Shown here one piece after another: positions 7,754-17,189 of a DNA stretch of 64,000 nt (position 1 is its first letter; each line of letters opens with the position of its first letter). Location of the stretch: NCBI RefSeq assembly GCF_900114485.1, contig NZ_FOTF01000013.1:1-64000 (forward strand), given 5' to 3'. The translations under genes and the position numbers were made by a program. Under the pieces are notes generated by a model. The model was not told the origin of the DNA, did no database searches, and was given only the letters and a program-made list of their open reading frames with translations. This DNA comes from Loktanella salsilacus. Lineage in GTDB: Bacteria > Pseudomonadota > Alphaproteobacteria > Rhodobacterales > Rhodobacteraceae.

Positions 7754-9831
7754 GCGGGAAACCCACAGTCCTGCCGCAGCTTGGCATCTTTCGCGGCAAC
7801 AAGGACGTTGGCTTTGCTGTCGGCATGGCCCTTGTGCTGGCTATCTTGTTCCTGCCGCTGCCGCCGGTGCTGCTGGACCTTGGGTTGGCCGTGTCGCTCT
7901 CGCTCAGCGTGCTGATTTTCATGGTCGCGCTTTGGATTCCATCGCCGCTGCAATTCAACTCTTTCCCGACGCTTTTGCTGGTCACGACCATGCTGCGCCT
8001 GTCGCTGAACGTCGCCTCGACCCGGTTGATCCTAAGTGAAGGTCACACGGGGATGCAGGCCGCTGGCGACGTCATCCAAGGCTTTTCCAAGTTCATCATC
8101 GCAGGCAACTTCGTCATCGGCGTCGTGATATTTGCGATCCTTGTGATCATTAACTTTGTCGTCATCACCAAGGGTTCGACCCGCATTGCAGAAGTCGCGG
8201 CGCGGTTCTCGCTCGACGCGATGCCGGGCAAGCAGATGGCCATCGACGCCGACATGGGCGCAGGCCTGATCGACGAAGACGAGGCCCGCCGCCGCCGCAA
8301 GGAACTGGAGGACGAGACATCGTTTTTCGGCGCAATGGACGGTGCATCTAAGTTTGTGCGCGGCGACGCCGTTGCGGGCCTGATCATCACGCTGATCAAC
8401 GTGATCGGCGGCATCCTGATTGGCGTCGTGCAGCGCGGCATGTCGGTCGGGGATGCGGCCAATGTCTTTACGTCACTGACCATCGGCGACGGTCTGGTCA
8501 GCCAAATCCCCGCGCTTGTCGTGTCGCTTGCGGCCGGTTTGATCGTCACCAAAGGCGGCACCCGCGGCGCTGCAAACGAAGCGGTTTTGGATCAGCTGTC
8601 GAACTTTCCCAAGGCGCTTTATATGTCGGCGCTGCTGCTTTTCGGGATCGGCATGCTGCCGGGCTTTCCACTGTTCGTCTTTAGCCTACTTGCGGCCACC
8701 ATGGGCGGCCTTGGCTATTTCATCCAGATCAACGCCGCCAAAGCAGCCGAAAAGAAAACGCAATCTGACGCGCTGGACGCACAAAAGAAAGCGGCCCCTG
8801 AATCCGACAGTAACCCGATGCGCCTTGATGATTTACGGCTCGTCTTGGGCGAAGGACTTGTTGGGCTGGCCAACCGGCCAGATGCGGTATTGCCCAGCAA
8901 GATCAAATCCCTGCGCAAGCACTTTGCCGAAAAATACGGCTTTCCCATGCCATCGGTGCGGATCAAGGACGACGCCAGCCTGCCGATCAACAGCTATGTG
9001 TTTCAGGTACACGGCGTCGATGTCGCACGCGGCGACATCCGGGCCAATCAGATGATGGTCATCAATCCAGACGGCATCCCCCTGCAATTGGTCGGAGAGC
9101 GGACCAAAGAGCCAACATTTGGCCTTGATGCGCTTTGGGTCGACAAAGCGGTGGCAGAACAGGCCGAAAACAGCGGCCTGACCGTGGTCGACCCCGAAAG
9201 CGTAATCACCACCCACCTCACCGAAGTCGTGAACGAAAACATGGCGGAGCTGCTGACTTATGCCTGCGCCAAAGAGGCAATCGACGGTTTGGACCGGAAC
9301 TATCAAAAACTGGTAAGCGATCTGCCTGTGCCATCGCCCGCAATCATGGTGCAAAAAGTGCTGCAGGAACTGCTGCTGGAACGGGTGTCGATCCGGAACC
9401 TGCCGCTGATCATCGAGGCGATGGCCGAGGCGACCCGCCACACAACCAAGCCTGCAATGATCCTAGAGAACGTTCGCCGCCGCCTGTCGAGCCAGATTTG
9501 CCAAGGTTTGCTGGACGATCAGGGATTTGTCCACGTCATCACCCTGTCCCCCGCTTGGGAAGTCGAATTCATCGAGGCGATCAAAAGCGTCGGCGATGAT
9601 CGGAGTTTTGTCATGTCGCCAAAGCGTGTGCAGGAATTCGTGCTGCAATCGCGCCAGCAGATCCAGCGGTTTGCCAGCGATGACGTCTGGCCCGCCATTA
9701 TGGTCAACCCAGAGGCCCGGTCCTACATCCGCTCCATGCTCGAACGGGTCAGCCCGATGACGCCGGTGATTTCCAATGCGGAAATCCACCGCAAAGTGTC
9801 ATTGCGGACCGTCGCCACCATCGGGTCCTAG
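7750..9831 (+). CDS. flhA: Flagellar export protein FlhA
   Basis: FlhA is the large export-gate protein that docks chaperone-substrate complexes. The 693-residue product starts at the ATG (7750) overlapping the previous stop (ATGA) rather than at upstream in-frame methionines. The N-terminal half has about eight membrane helices with the conserved LRLSLNVASTRLIL and the FHIPEP-type loop region (MPGKQMAIDADMGAGLIDE). The C-terminal half is the cytoplasmic substrate-docking ring. Length matches the family. Confidence 0.96.
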   Translation: MSGKPTVLPQLGIFRGNKDVGFAVGMALVLAILFLPLPPVLLDLGLAVSLSLSVLIFMVALWIPSPLQFNSFPTLLLVTTMLRLSLNVASTRLILSEGHTGMQAAGDVIQGFSKFIIAGNFVIGVVIFAILVIINFVVITKGSTRIAEVAARFSLDAMPGKQMAIDADMGAGLIDEDEARRRRKELEDETSFFGAMDGASKFVRGDAVAGLIITLINVIGGILIGVVQRGMSVGDAANVFTSLTIGDGLVSQIPALVVSLAAGLIVTKGGTRGAANEAVLDQLSNFPKALYMSALLLFGIGMLPGFPLFVFSLLAATMGGLGYFIQINAAKAAEKKTQSDALDAQKKAAPESDSNPMRLDDLRLVLGEGLVGLANRPDAVLPSKIKSLRKHFAEKYGFPMPSVRIKDDASLPINSYVFQVHGVDVARGDIRANQMMVINPDGIPLQLVGERTKEPTFGLDALWVDKAVAEQAENSGLTVVDPESVITTHLTEVVNENMAELLTYACAKEAIDGLDRNYQKLVSDLPVPSPAIMVQKVLQELLLERVSIRNLPLIIEAMAEATRHTTKPAMILENVRRRLSSQICQGLLDDQGFVHVITLSPAWEVEFIEAIKSVGDDRSFVMSPKRVQEFVLQSRQQIQRFASDDVWPAIMVNPEARSYIRSMLERVSPMTPVISNAEIHRKVSLRTVATIGS

Positions 9832-9834
9832 GAC

Positions 9835-10590
9835 GTGGACCTGTCCACCCTGCTGACCGGCACCGTCATGGGCTACTTCGTGGTTTTTGCGCGGATCGGG
9901 TCGGCGCTGCTCTTTATGCCGGGATTTGCCGAAAATACGGTCCCCGTCCGCCAGCGGCTGTTGTTCGGCCTGATCCTGAGCGCGGCGCTTTTCCCCGTCT
10001 CTGGCGTTGGACCCATCGTAGAGGATCGGCCCGTCGCACTGATGTTGCTGTTCGGGGCAGAAGTCACGGTTGGCCTGTGGATCGGGCTTGTTGGGCGCAC
10101 ATTGCTGTCGGCGCTGCAGTTCGCGGGCTACCAGATCGCGCTGATGTCCGGCCTTGCCAATGCCCTTGCCCCCAACACCGGATCGATGGAAGGCGCGACC
10201 AGTCTGGCCGCCATGTTGATTGCCGGGGCCACAGCGCTGATTTTTATCACGGATTTGCACCATATCATCATCCGATCCTTGCTGATGTCTTATCAGGTCT
10301 TTGCGCCGGGCAGCTTTATGCTGGCTGAACTGACCGACCAATTCGCCCGCGCGGTGCAGGTCAGTCTGTATATGGGGCTGTCGATTGCCGCGCCGTTCTA
10401 TATTGCGGGTCTGGTGCTGAACGTCGGCATGGGCCTTGCGAACCGGATGATGGCAAGCCTGCAGGTCTTCTTTATCGCGCAGCCTGCCTTGATCGTCGCG
10501 GGCCTTGCCTTGATGGTGCTGGCGATCCCAACCATGATGCGCGGGTTCCTTGAACCCTTTGCCGATTGGCTGGCGACTTACGAGTTCTGA
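9835..10590 (+). CDS. fliR: Flagellar export gate protein FliR
   Basis: The 251-residue integral membrane protein has about six helices and the family features FARIGSALLFMPGF near the N-terminus and PNTGSMEGATSL in the middle. It starts with GTG (9835), three bases after the flhA stop. FliR completes the FliPQR gate and is followed directly by flhB, whose product wraps around it. Confidence 0.93.
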   Translation: MDLSTLLTGTVMGYFVVFARIGSALLFMPGFAENTVPVRQRLLFGLILSAALFPVSGVGPIVEDRPVALMLLFGAEVTVGLWIGLVGRTLLSALQFAGYQIALMSGLANALAPNTGSMEGATSLAAMLIAGATALIFITDLHHIIIRSLLMSYQVFAPGSFMLAELTDQFARAVQVSLYMGLSIAAPFYIAGLVLNVGMGLANRMMASLQVFFIAQPALIVAGLALMVLAIPTMMRGFLEPFADWLATYEF

Positions 10591-10594
10591 TCAC

Positions 10595-11713
10595 ATGTCA
10601 GAAGAAGACAAAAGTTCAAACACCGAAGAACCAACCGACAAGAAATTGCGGGACGCGCGCAAAAAAGGCGACGTAGCCCAATCGCGCGAGACAGGCACGG
10701 CCATGGTCGTATTTGCCCTGCTGATGATCCTTGTCTTCATCCTGCCCGCCTCTGCCAGCCGCATGGTGGCCGCGTTGCAAAGCCCATTGCTGTCCGCGAG
10801 CATCACGCAAATTGGGACGGACAGCGTGGGATTGGTGGAAACGGGGATCGTGCTGAAGGAATTGGGCTATACCCTTGGCATGGCGATGGTCCCGATTGCG
10901 TCTGTTATGGTCCTTGCTGCGCTGTTTGGCGTCTTGGTGCAGGGCGATACCGTCGTCGCCACCGATAGGATCAAGCCAAAATTGTCAAAGCTGAACCCGC
11001 TGGCGGGGTTTAAACGGCTGTTTTCCGTCGATGCCTTTGTCGAGTTCCTGAAAAACACCGTCAAAGTTCTGGCGATCTGTTTCATCACATACATCGCTGT
11101 GCGCGATATCGCGCAGTCATTGGCGCAAACCCAAGGTTTTGTGCCTGAACGCCTCGCTGCGCTGACGCTGGACAAGGTGCGCTGGATCTTCCTTGTCACC
11201 ACCATGATGCTAATCCCCATCGCGATTGCGGACATCATCTGGAAGCGGTTCCAATGGAAGAAAAAGCAGATGATGAGCCTGAAGGACATCAAGGACGAGA
11301 ACAAGGATAGCGAAGGCGATCCGCAAATTCGCGCGCGCCGGGCCGAATTGCGACGCGCCCGCGCACGTCAGCGGATGGCGCAAGCAGTGCCGACGGCCAG
11401 CGTTATTTTAACCAATCCCACGCACTACGCCGTCGCGCTCAAGTATGAGCAGGGCAAGGACGATGTGCCGATCTGCGTCGCTAAGGGTGCCGATGTAATG
11501 GCAAAGCGCATTCGCGAACTCGCGCTGGAACATGACATTCCGATGATCGAAAACCGCCCCCTCGCCCGCGCACTGCACGCCGCTGTCGAGGTTGATCAGC
11601 GCATTCCGATGGAGCACTGGCAAGCCGTCGCGGAAATCATCGGCTTCGTGATGGACGTCCGCCGCAACGTGCGCCGCAAACCGCCCGCCGGGTCCACCCT
11701 GCGAGAGGACTAG
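10595..11713 (+). CDS. flhB: Flagellar export switch protein FlhB
   Basis: The 372-residue protein has four N-terminal membrane helices and a cytoplasmic domain with the self-cleavage motif NPTH (residues 274-277), whose autocleavage switches export from rod/hook to filament substrates. The opening EEPTDKKLRDARKKGDVAQS is the usual FlhB start, which fixes the ATG at 10595. It is the last gene of the flgB operon and converges with the MotE-like gene, overlapping by four bases at the 3' ends. Confidence 0.96.
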   Translation: MSEEDKSSNTEEPTDKKLRDARKKGDVAQSRETGTAMVVFALLMILVFILPASASRMVAALQSPLLSASITQIGTDSVGLVETGIVLKELGYTLGMAMVPIASVMVLAALFGVLVQGDTVVATDRIKPKLSKLNPLAGFKRLFSVDAFVEFLKNTVKVLAICFITYIAVRDIAQSLAQTQGFVPERLAALTLDKVRWIFLVTTMMLIPIAIADIIWKRFQWKKKQMMSLKDIKDENKDSEGDPQIRARRAELRRARARQRMAQAVPTASVILTNPTHYAVALKYEQGKDDVPICVAKGADVMAKRIRELALEHDIPMIENRPLARALHAAVEVDQRIPMEHWQAVAEIIGFVMDVRRNVRRKPPAGSTLRED

Positions 11714-12339
11714 CGCAGGCGCAGCCCTTCTAGGTTGCGGTCTGCGGGCAGCTTAGAGCGTTCTAGAAGGATTTTGGTAATCAGCCGCGCGCGGACCAAA
11801 CTGAACGATCCCATGATCTGCGCGGCGTCACGTTCTGCCATGGCCCCGATCACCTCGACCGCGGTTTCGATGTCGATTTCGTCCATGATCCCTGCGGCGA
11901 CTTGCGGTTTCATATTGCGGTAAAGCTCGACCAGTTTCGTCATGTCTTGGTCTTTTGCGCCCTCAATCACAGCAAGCTGCGCAGCGATTTCGTCGCGCGT
12001 TTCGGACAGGCGTGTCTGCTCGGCCCGCAGGCTTTCCTCTGCCAGCGCAAGGCGCGCCTGCTCGTCTGCGATCTCTTGCCGCTGCGTGATCAGCAACGCG
12101 CGTTCTTCTGCGATTGCGTCGGCAATCACCTGGCTTGGCTCGCACACATTGCTGTCGATGATGTCGCCGGTGGGCCGGGTGGTCGCGGGCAGATCAGCGC
12201 CGACTTCGGGCGCTGGCAATGCGCTGTCAGTTGCGGCCTCTGCAATCGCGGCCATCGGCATCAGGTCGACCGAAAGCTTTAACATGCCCGCCACACCAAG
12301 GCCCAAGACGATGATCTTTGGAAGCGAGAAGAACTTCAT
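11710..12339 (-). CDS. MotE/MgtE_N-like flagellar protein
   Basis: The 209-residue protein has one N-terminal membrane anchor (about 8-28), a low-complexity linker, a coiled-coil (about 75-135) and a C-terminal segment like the MgtE_N/FliG-like helical repeat (LYRNMKPQVAAGIMDEIDIE then VIGAMAERDAAQIMGSFS). Proteins of this build are annotated as MotE or FlbB-like motility proteins and are thought to help the motor or export in the periplasm. It is last in the reverse-strand run fliL-fliM-DUF6468-this gene; its start overlaps the preceding stop by four bases. Confidence 0.75.
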   Translation of the reverse strand: MKFFSLPKIIVLGLGVAGMLKLSVDLMPMAAIAEAATDSALPAPEVGADLPATTRPTGDIIDSNVCEPSQVIADAIAEERALLITQRQEIADEQARLALAEESLRAEQTRLSETRDEIAAQLAVIEGAKDQDMTKLVELYRNMKPQVAAGIMDEIDIETAVEVIGAMAERDAAQIMGSFSLVRARLITKILLERSKLPADRNLEGLRLR

Positions 12340-12737
12340 TTTTTACGCTCCTTGGTGATGTCGAAAAACGTGCGGACCAGTTCTGATTTGCCTGGCACTG
12401 GCGTCTGCCACTGGACCGGCTCGTTCGCGCGCAGCCGTGCCGCGCGTTGCTGGGCAGGGGTCTGGTCTGTCAGGGTGCTGGTGCGGATGGTTTTCGGCGC
12501 GGATTTTGGCACCTCTTGCGCGGTGGCCACGGCGTGACGCGCCGCTTCGCTCAGATCGCGCATATCCTCGACCGACCGTGTCGTCTGGTCGACGGCGTTG
12601 GAAAAGGCGGTGACCATCGGCTCCATGTCCCGCAGCGTCGCCATCAGTTTGCGCATCCGGCGGTCCAGAATGACGGCATAGGTGAGCGTGCCGACCAGCA
12701 GGACCATGATGACAATATCAATCACTGCTGACATCAT
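12336..12737 (-). CDS. DUF6468-type membrane-anchored flagellar protein
   Basis: The 133-residue protein starts with one membrane helix (MMSAVIDIVIMVLLVGTLTY) followed by a basic stretch (DRRMRKL) and a cytoplasmic helical region. It matches what I know of the DUF6468 family, found next to fliM and motE in Rhodobacterales flagellar clusters; no biochemical role is known to me. The start is at MM (12737), inside the 3' end of fliM; a longer frame begins at 12827 but would prepend an unrelated sequence across fliM. Confidence 0.65.
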   Translation of the reverse strand: MMSAVIDIVIMVLLVGTLTYAVILDRRMRKLMATLRDMEPMVTAFSNAVDQTTRSVEDMRDLSEAARHAVATAQEVPKSAPKTIRTSTLTDQTPAQQRAARLRANEPVQWQTPVPGKSELVRTFFDITKERKK

Positions 12738-13665
12738 CTTGGCCTTCCTCCGGTTCAGTTTTTGGCAATAAGGATCGAATAACACGCAGCGCCAATGCGC
12801 CATTGTTGCGCTGCCCGAACGAGGCATGGAACATCGGTTGCGCGTTGACCATGCCCAAAACCGGCGTGTCGATGGTCATGCCAAGGTCGATCACCTCGCC
12901 CACCGTCCAATTCAGCACCTCGTGCAGCGGGAGAGAGATTTCCTGCATCATGCCCGTAATCGTGACGTTTGTCCCCGATATCTGCGCATTCATGTCACTG
13001 CGCGAACTGCTGTCGCCCCCAAGCCGGCCACCCAAAAAGGGCTGCGCAAGCTTGGCGCTGACGTCATCCAGCGTGCCATAAGGCAGGACGAATGTGATAT
13101 GCCCGCTGCGATCCTCGAACTGCAATTTCAGCCTAATCCGCAACGTCGCCGTCCGCGGGGCCGCCAGCAGAACAGACCGGGGGTTTGATTCAAGCGACTG
13201 CGTGGCAAAGTGCACGGGGATAATGTCGGAAAAACTGGATCCCAGCGTCGCCAGACATAGATCGGCCAGCTGGCGACCCAGTTTCTGTTCAATCGCCGTC
13301 AGATTGCGCGGCGTCCAAACACGAGAGGTGGCACGCCGTCCGCCCAGCATAATCTCAAGAACAGAGAACAGCAGGTCAGGCTCTATCACGCAGGCCAGCT
13401 GGCTATCCCAAGGATCAGCCGCCGCGATGGCGATCAGCGACGGCGACGATACCGTTTCCATCGCATCCTCGTAGGGAAGGTAGTCCAGCGAGGCCAGTTC
13501 GATTTCCGGCGCGATGGTGCAATAGGCTTTCATCTGCGGCACGAGCGCGAGCAAGAAGCGGTCGACAATGATTTCAAGCGTCGGCAACCGGTCGAAGTTT
13601 TCCCGCGCATGGCGGATCATCGCCTCTTCCAGCGACTCCGCTGCGATATTCTTCGCGACACTCAT
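12718..13665 (-). CDS. fliM: Flagellar motor switch protein FliM
   Basis: The 315-residue protein matches FliM: a middle CheC-like domain (about 30-215) and a C-terminal SpoA domain (about 235-300, with LHEVLNWTVGEVIDLGMTID). FliM forms the C-ring with FliG and FliN. Unusually, the first residues (MSVAKNIAAESLEEAMIRHA) show no LSQDEIDALL-type peptide, the conserved site where phospho-CheY binds. It overlaps fliL by four bases upstream. Confidence 0.88.
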   Translation of the reverse strand: MSVAKNIAAESLEEAMIRHARENFDRLPTLEIIVDRFLLALVPQMKAYCTIAPEIELASLDYLPYEDAMETVSSPSLIAIAAADPWDSQLACVIEPDLLFSVLEIMLGGRRATSRVWTPRNLTAIEQKLGRQLADLCLATLGSSFSDIIPVHFATQSLESNPRSVLLAAPRTATLRIRLKLQFEDRSGHITFVLPYGTLDDVSAKLAQPFLGGRLGGDSSSRSDMNAQISGTNVTITGMMQEISLPLHEVLNWTVGEVIDLGMTIDTPVLGMVNAQPMFHASFGQRNNGALALRVIRSLLPKTEPEEGQDDVSSD

Positions 13666-14204
13666 TGCACCACCATATCCGCGATCAAGATTTCAACCGG
13701 CGCTTCGGTGTGGCCAACAGCGCGGGCGCGGCGCAGCAGTTCTGATTTAATCATGGCCAATCCTTGACTACCCCGGATATCGGCAACCTCTAGCTGGCGT
13801 AGGAAATCCTGAAATGTGTCGCGCAAATAGATTTCGCGGCTGATGAGCCGATCCGCGCCCTCTTGGGTGTCATCATAGACCAGCAGCATGTTCAGCTTTA
13901 GAAAACGGCTGCTTTGACGCCCATTGGCACCCGTTTCGGTAACGTTCACGATAATTTCTGGAAATGGCATGACAGGCATTTCGCCCGCGTCAGCCGCTGC
14001 TTCACCATGCCCGCCTGCGTCTTCGCCCTCCGCAGGTTCTTCGGCCGCATGATCCTCTGCCGGGGCGGCATCGGGCGCAGCCGTATCAGACCCAAGGCCC
14101 GCGACACGCATCATCGCGTCCGTTCCGACCGCAAGCGTCGCCCCGCCGATACCGGCGAGAAGACACAAAAGACCGATAGCAAGGATAACCAGAGACTTTT
14201 TCAT
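13662..14204 (-). CDS. fliL: Flagellar basal body-associated protein FliL
   Basis: The 180-residue protein has one N-terminal membrane helix (about 5-27), a long acidic Ala/Glu-rich linker (about 42-72) and a periplasmic stomatin-like FliL domain ending in VEILIADMVVQ. FliL surrounds stator units and supports torque. It heads the reverse-strand operon and is divergent from fliF across a 182-base gap. Confidence 0.92.
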   Translation of the reverse strand: MKKSLVILAIGLLCLLAGIGGATLAVGTDAMMRVAGLGSDTAAPDAAPAEDHAAEEPAEGEDAGGHGEAAADAGEMPVMPFPEIIVNVTETGANGRQSSRFLKLNMLLVYDDTQEGADRLISREIYLRDTFQDFLRQLEVADIRGSQGLAMIKSELLRRARAVGHTEAPVEILIADMVVQ

Positions 14205-14386
14205 AATTTAAACTTTAATAAAAACCTTTGCGTGCCGCTACCAGCAAGGACAAACAAATCGTCATGCAAGCCTTACTGCAACAGTAACATGATTATTTGC
14301 CACACCTCGCAAGTATAAAAACGTATATACTTGCGTTTTATCCCGTCTCGCAGGAACCTTAGGTCAAAACAGCGAAGTGAGGGTCC
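14205..14386. promoter_or_regulatory. Divergent fliL/fliF promoter region with 10-bp inverted repeat
   Basis: The gap holds a perfect inverted repeat: CGCAAGTATA (14308-14317) and TATACTTGCG (14326-14335) with an 8-base spacer. A related CAAGGACAAA lies at 14245-14254. Both match the element seen in other flagellar promoter gaps. A dimeric regulator site serving both directions is inferred. Confidence 0.6.
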
Positions 14387-16075
14387 GTGCGTCAGATTAT
14401 CGACAACCTAAAAGACTTAGGCCCGCAGCGCTTAGCCGTGCTGGGCGGCGTCGGTCTTGCCATCATCGCAGCGGTCCTGATCGGGATGCGCACTATTTTC
14501 GCGCCAACCTATGTACCGCTGTATAGCCAACTGTCCCCCGGCACTGCGTCACAGATGATGCAATCGCTGGAACAAGCGGGCCTGACGGTCGATTTGTCGC
14601 GTAACGGCGATACAATTTCTGTGGCCGAGGACGATATTGCCCGCGCGCGGATGGCATTGGCCGACGCGGGCCTGCCTGGCGAAGGCGTGCCGGGTTGGGA
14701 AATTTTCGACAATATGTCGGGCATGGGCATGAACACCTTCATGCAAAACGTGAACCGGTTGCGGGCGCTTGAAGGCGAGCTGACCCGGTCCATCCAGACC
14801 ATCAATGGCATCAAAGCCGCGCGCGTTCACCTTGTCCTGCCAGAACGTGCCGCATTTTCGCGCGAACGCTCTCAGGCCAGCGCTTCTGTTATCGTGCGCA
14901 CCTCTGCGAATACCACGCTGTCGCGCAATCAGGCACAGTCTATTCAGGCACTGGTCGCATCGGCTGTGGCCGACCTTGACGCACAGAACGTCACGATCCT
15001 GTCCGCCTCTGGCGAGACGATTTTGGCCAAAGAAGACGCCGGCGGGTCCGATTATTCCCTGCAAAGCCAGCGCAGCACGATTGAAGAGCAGTTGGCGCAA
15101 AAGGTGGAATCCATCCTGAACGCACGGGTCGGCACCGGCAATTCGCGGGTGCGGGTCAGCGTCGATCTGACCACCGAACGCGAACGGCGGGTCACGCAAA
15201 GCTTTGACCCCGATCAGCAAGTCGCCCGGTCCATCGAAACGCGCGCGCGCAATTCCAGCGAAGCCGACGGCAACGCTGGCACTGTCGATGTGGGTAATAA
15301 CATCCCGGCTGAACTGCGCGACGCAACTGCGGCGGGCGGCGGCCAGTCGACCCGGAATGAGAACGACGAGATCATCAATTACGAGATCGGCTCGGTCGAA
15401 AGCGAAATGACCCGCGAACCGGGCGATATCGAACGCGTATCCGTGGCCGTTTTGGTGAACGGCAGCTACGGCACCCTGCCCGACGGGTCCGAAGGGTACA
15501 TCGAACGTTCTGCCGATGAAATGGCGACGCTGACCCGGCTGGTCACAACGGCCATCGGATTTGACGAAAATCGCGGCGACCAAGTTCAGGTCGATAGCCT
15601 AGAGTTCCTGAACTACGAGACTGATTTCAACGGCATGCCGGGCCGCGGTTTGGGTACGATCCTTGCCGACAACACTATGGCGATCCTGCGCGCCCTGTTC
15701 GCACTGGCCTTTGCCGCGATCGTTATGCTGTTCGGTGCCAAGCCGCTGCGCCTGATCCTTGATGCGACCTCTCCGATGCCTGCATTGGCGGGCGCGGGCG
15801 GCGATGCGTCGATGCTGGGTGCCTCGTCTGGCAGCGGCTCGCGGGCCATTGGCTCTAGCGCCGGGCAAGACCGCCTGCCCGGCCCTGCCGTCAGCCAATC
15901 GCGCGAACTTGTGGTGGCTGGACAGGAAGGTTCCCGAGAGATGATCCAGATTGCCTCTGTCGATGGCGGGGTGCGTCAAAGCCAGATCAAGGCCGCCGTG
16001 GATCTGGCACAAGAAGACTCTGACGGCGCCCTGCGGGTGCTGGGTCAGTGGCTTGCAGAAAAGGATGCACGATGA
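14387..16075 (+). CDS. fliF: Flagellar MS-ring protein FliF
   Basis: The 562-residue protein begins with GTG, has an N-terminal membrane helix (about 18-36), periplasmic YscJ-like ring domains (APTYVPLYSQLSP to about 230), and a second helix near 425-450 followed by a cytoplasmic tail that binds FliG (SVDGGVRQSQIKAAVDLAQE). FliF forms the MS ring and the base of the rod. It begins the operon fliF-fliH-fliN-fliP-fliG. Confidence 0.95.
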   Translation: MRQIIDNLKDLGPQRLAVLGGVGLAIIAAVLIGMRTIFAPTYVPLYSQLSPGTASQMMQSLEQAGLTVDLSRNGDTISVAEDDIARARMALADAGLPGEGVPGWEIFDNMSGMGMNTFMQNVNRLRALEGELTRSIQTINGIKAARVHLVLPERAAFSRERSQASASVIVRTSANTTLSRNQAQSIQALVASAVADLDAQNVTILSASGETILAKEDAGGSDYSLQSQRSTIEEQLAQKVESILNARVGTGNSRVRVSVDLTTERERRVTQSFDPDQQVARSIETRARNSSEADGNAGTVDVGNNIPAELRDATAAGGGQSTRNENDEIINYEIGSVESEMTREPGDIERVSVAVLVNGSYGTLPDGSEGYIERSADEMATLTRLVTTAIGFDENRGDQVQVDSLEFLNYETDFNGMPGRGLGTILADNTMAILRALFALAFAAIVMLFGAKPLRLILDATSPMPALAGAGGDASMLGASSGSGSRAIGSSAGQDRLPGPAVSQSRELVVAGQEGSREMIQIASVDGGVRQSQIKAAVDLAQEDSDGALRVLGQWLAEKDAR

Positions 16076-16719
16076 TCACTGCCCTGAAACTGCGCAACTT
16101 TGACGACGACGGCTCTGCGCCGTCCCACGACCCCAATCAGCTTAGCAGCGCAGAGGTCGCGGTGCTGGTCGCCAAGGCGCGTGAAGAAGGTCGGATCGGT
16201 GGCTACTTGGCCGGGGCAGAGGATGGTCGCAGTGAAATGCGCCGAACGATGCAAGCAACGCAGGCTGAAATGCTGGACAGCCTGACCCAGCAACTGGCCC
16301 AACTGGCCGCCACATCCGCCGCCCAGCAAGAGGCATTGGTTGAACAAATCGTCGGGTTTACTCTGCAAACCTGCGAGATCGTCTTTCCCGAACTGATTGA
16401 GACGATGTCGGTCGCGCGAGTCAAAAAGACCGCGCTGCAATCGCTGAAGATGGCCATCGGCTCTAGCCGGATACAGGTCAAACTGTCCCCCACGACCCTA
16501 GCTGAAATTGGGCCAGAATTGCAGGCGCGGGCAACCTATTACAGATGCGCCAAGGCGCTTGAATTGCAGGCAGACCCTGATCTTGCCGACGGCGACGCCC
16601 GGATGAGCTGGGATCACGGCAGCCTTGATTACGGCTTTCGGAAAATCTGTGATCGCCTGCTGGCCGAATTGCGCGAAACCCATAAACGAGCGGTAGACGC
16701 TCAAATCAAGAAAGACTGA
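16072..16719 (+). CDS. fliH: FliH-like flagellar export protein
   Basis: The 215-residue protein overlaps the fliF stop (ATGA), which fixes the start. It has a central helical region with the Gly-containing EEGRIGGYLAGAEDGRSEMR segment (small-xxx-small repeats are typical of FliH) and a C-terminal domain like FliH/V-ATPase E subunit. FliH anchors FliI to the export gate and C-ring. The sequence is divergent; the call rests on length, repeats and position between fliF and fliN. Confidence 0.75.
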   Translation: MITALKLRNFDDDGSAPSHDPNQLSSAEVAVLVAKAREEGRIGGYLAGAEDGRSEMRRTMQATQAEMLDSLTQQLAQLAATSAAQQEALVEQIVGFTLQTCEIVFPELIETMSVARVKKTALQSLKMAIGSSRIQVKLSPTTLAEIGPELQARATYYRCAKALELQADPDLADGDARMSWDHGSLDYGFRKICDRLLAELRETHKRAVDAQIKKD

Positions 16720-16720
16720 C

Positions 16721-17164
16721 ATGCATAAGCTTGACCAGAAAGACGCTGACTCCGCCGCGCATGCCAAAACTGACGCGGACGACGTGGATACACCAATGAC
16801 GCCGCAAGACACCGCCGAAATGACCCAAACCGCTACCAGCGAAAGCGCGGTCTTTCCCCATCTTGATACCGATGACACTGAAAACGCGCTTGCGGCGCAG
16901 CCCGAAGAAGGCGGCGCTGGCATGAATGCGATGCTGAATGTCCGTCTGGATGTGCAGGTCGTCTTGGGACAAGCACGGATGCCGATTTCGCGCCTGCTAG
17001 AGCTGACCCGCGGCTCTATTGTTGAGCTGAACCGCAAGATCGGCGCCCCTGTGGACTTGATGGTCAGCGGCCGACTGGTCGCGCGCGGCGATCTGGTCAA
17101 GGTTGGCGAGGATCGCCTTGGCGTGTCCCTGACCCAGATCGTCAAGGATTACGTCCCTGACTGA
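16721..17164 (+). CDS. fliN: Flagellar motor switch protein FliN
   Basis: The C-terminal 75 residues are a clear SpoA domain (VRLDVQVVLGQARMPISRLL, then VDLMVSGRLVARGDLVKVG). The first 70 residues form an acidic, probably disordered extension, longer than in E. coli FliN. FliN lies at the bottom of the C-ring and binds FliH-FliI. Confidence 0.93.
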   Translation: MHKLDQKDADSAAHAKTDADDVDTPMTPQDTAEMTQTATSESAVFPHLDTDDTENALAAQPEEGGAGMNAMLNVRLDVQVVLGQARMPISRLLELTRGSIVELNRKIGAPVDLMVSGRLVARGDLVKVGEDRLGVSLTQIVKDYVPD

Positions 17165-17189
17165 TTTTATACATTTCCGTTCCGAGTGG

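Noticed and set aside
14549-15583. Long reverse-strand open frame (344 codons) opposite fliF
   Set aside because: It lies wholly inside a clear fliF gene on the other strand; its composition is that of a codon-bias shadow with no family resemblance.
17165-17189. Search for fliO between fliN and fliP
   Set aside because: Only 25 bases separate the genes; fliO is not here.
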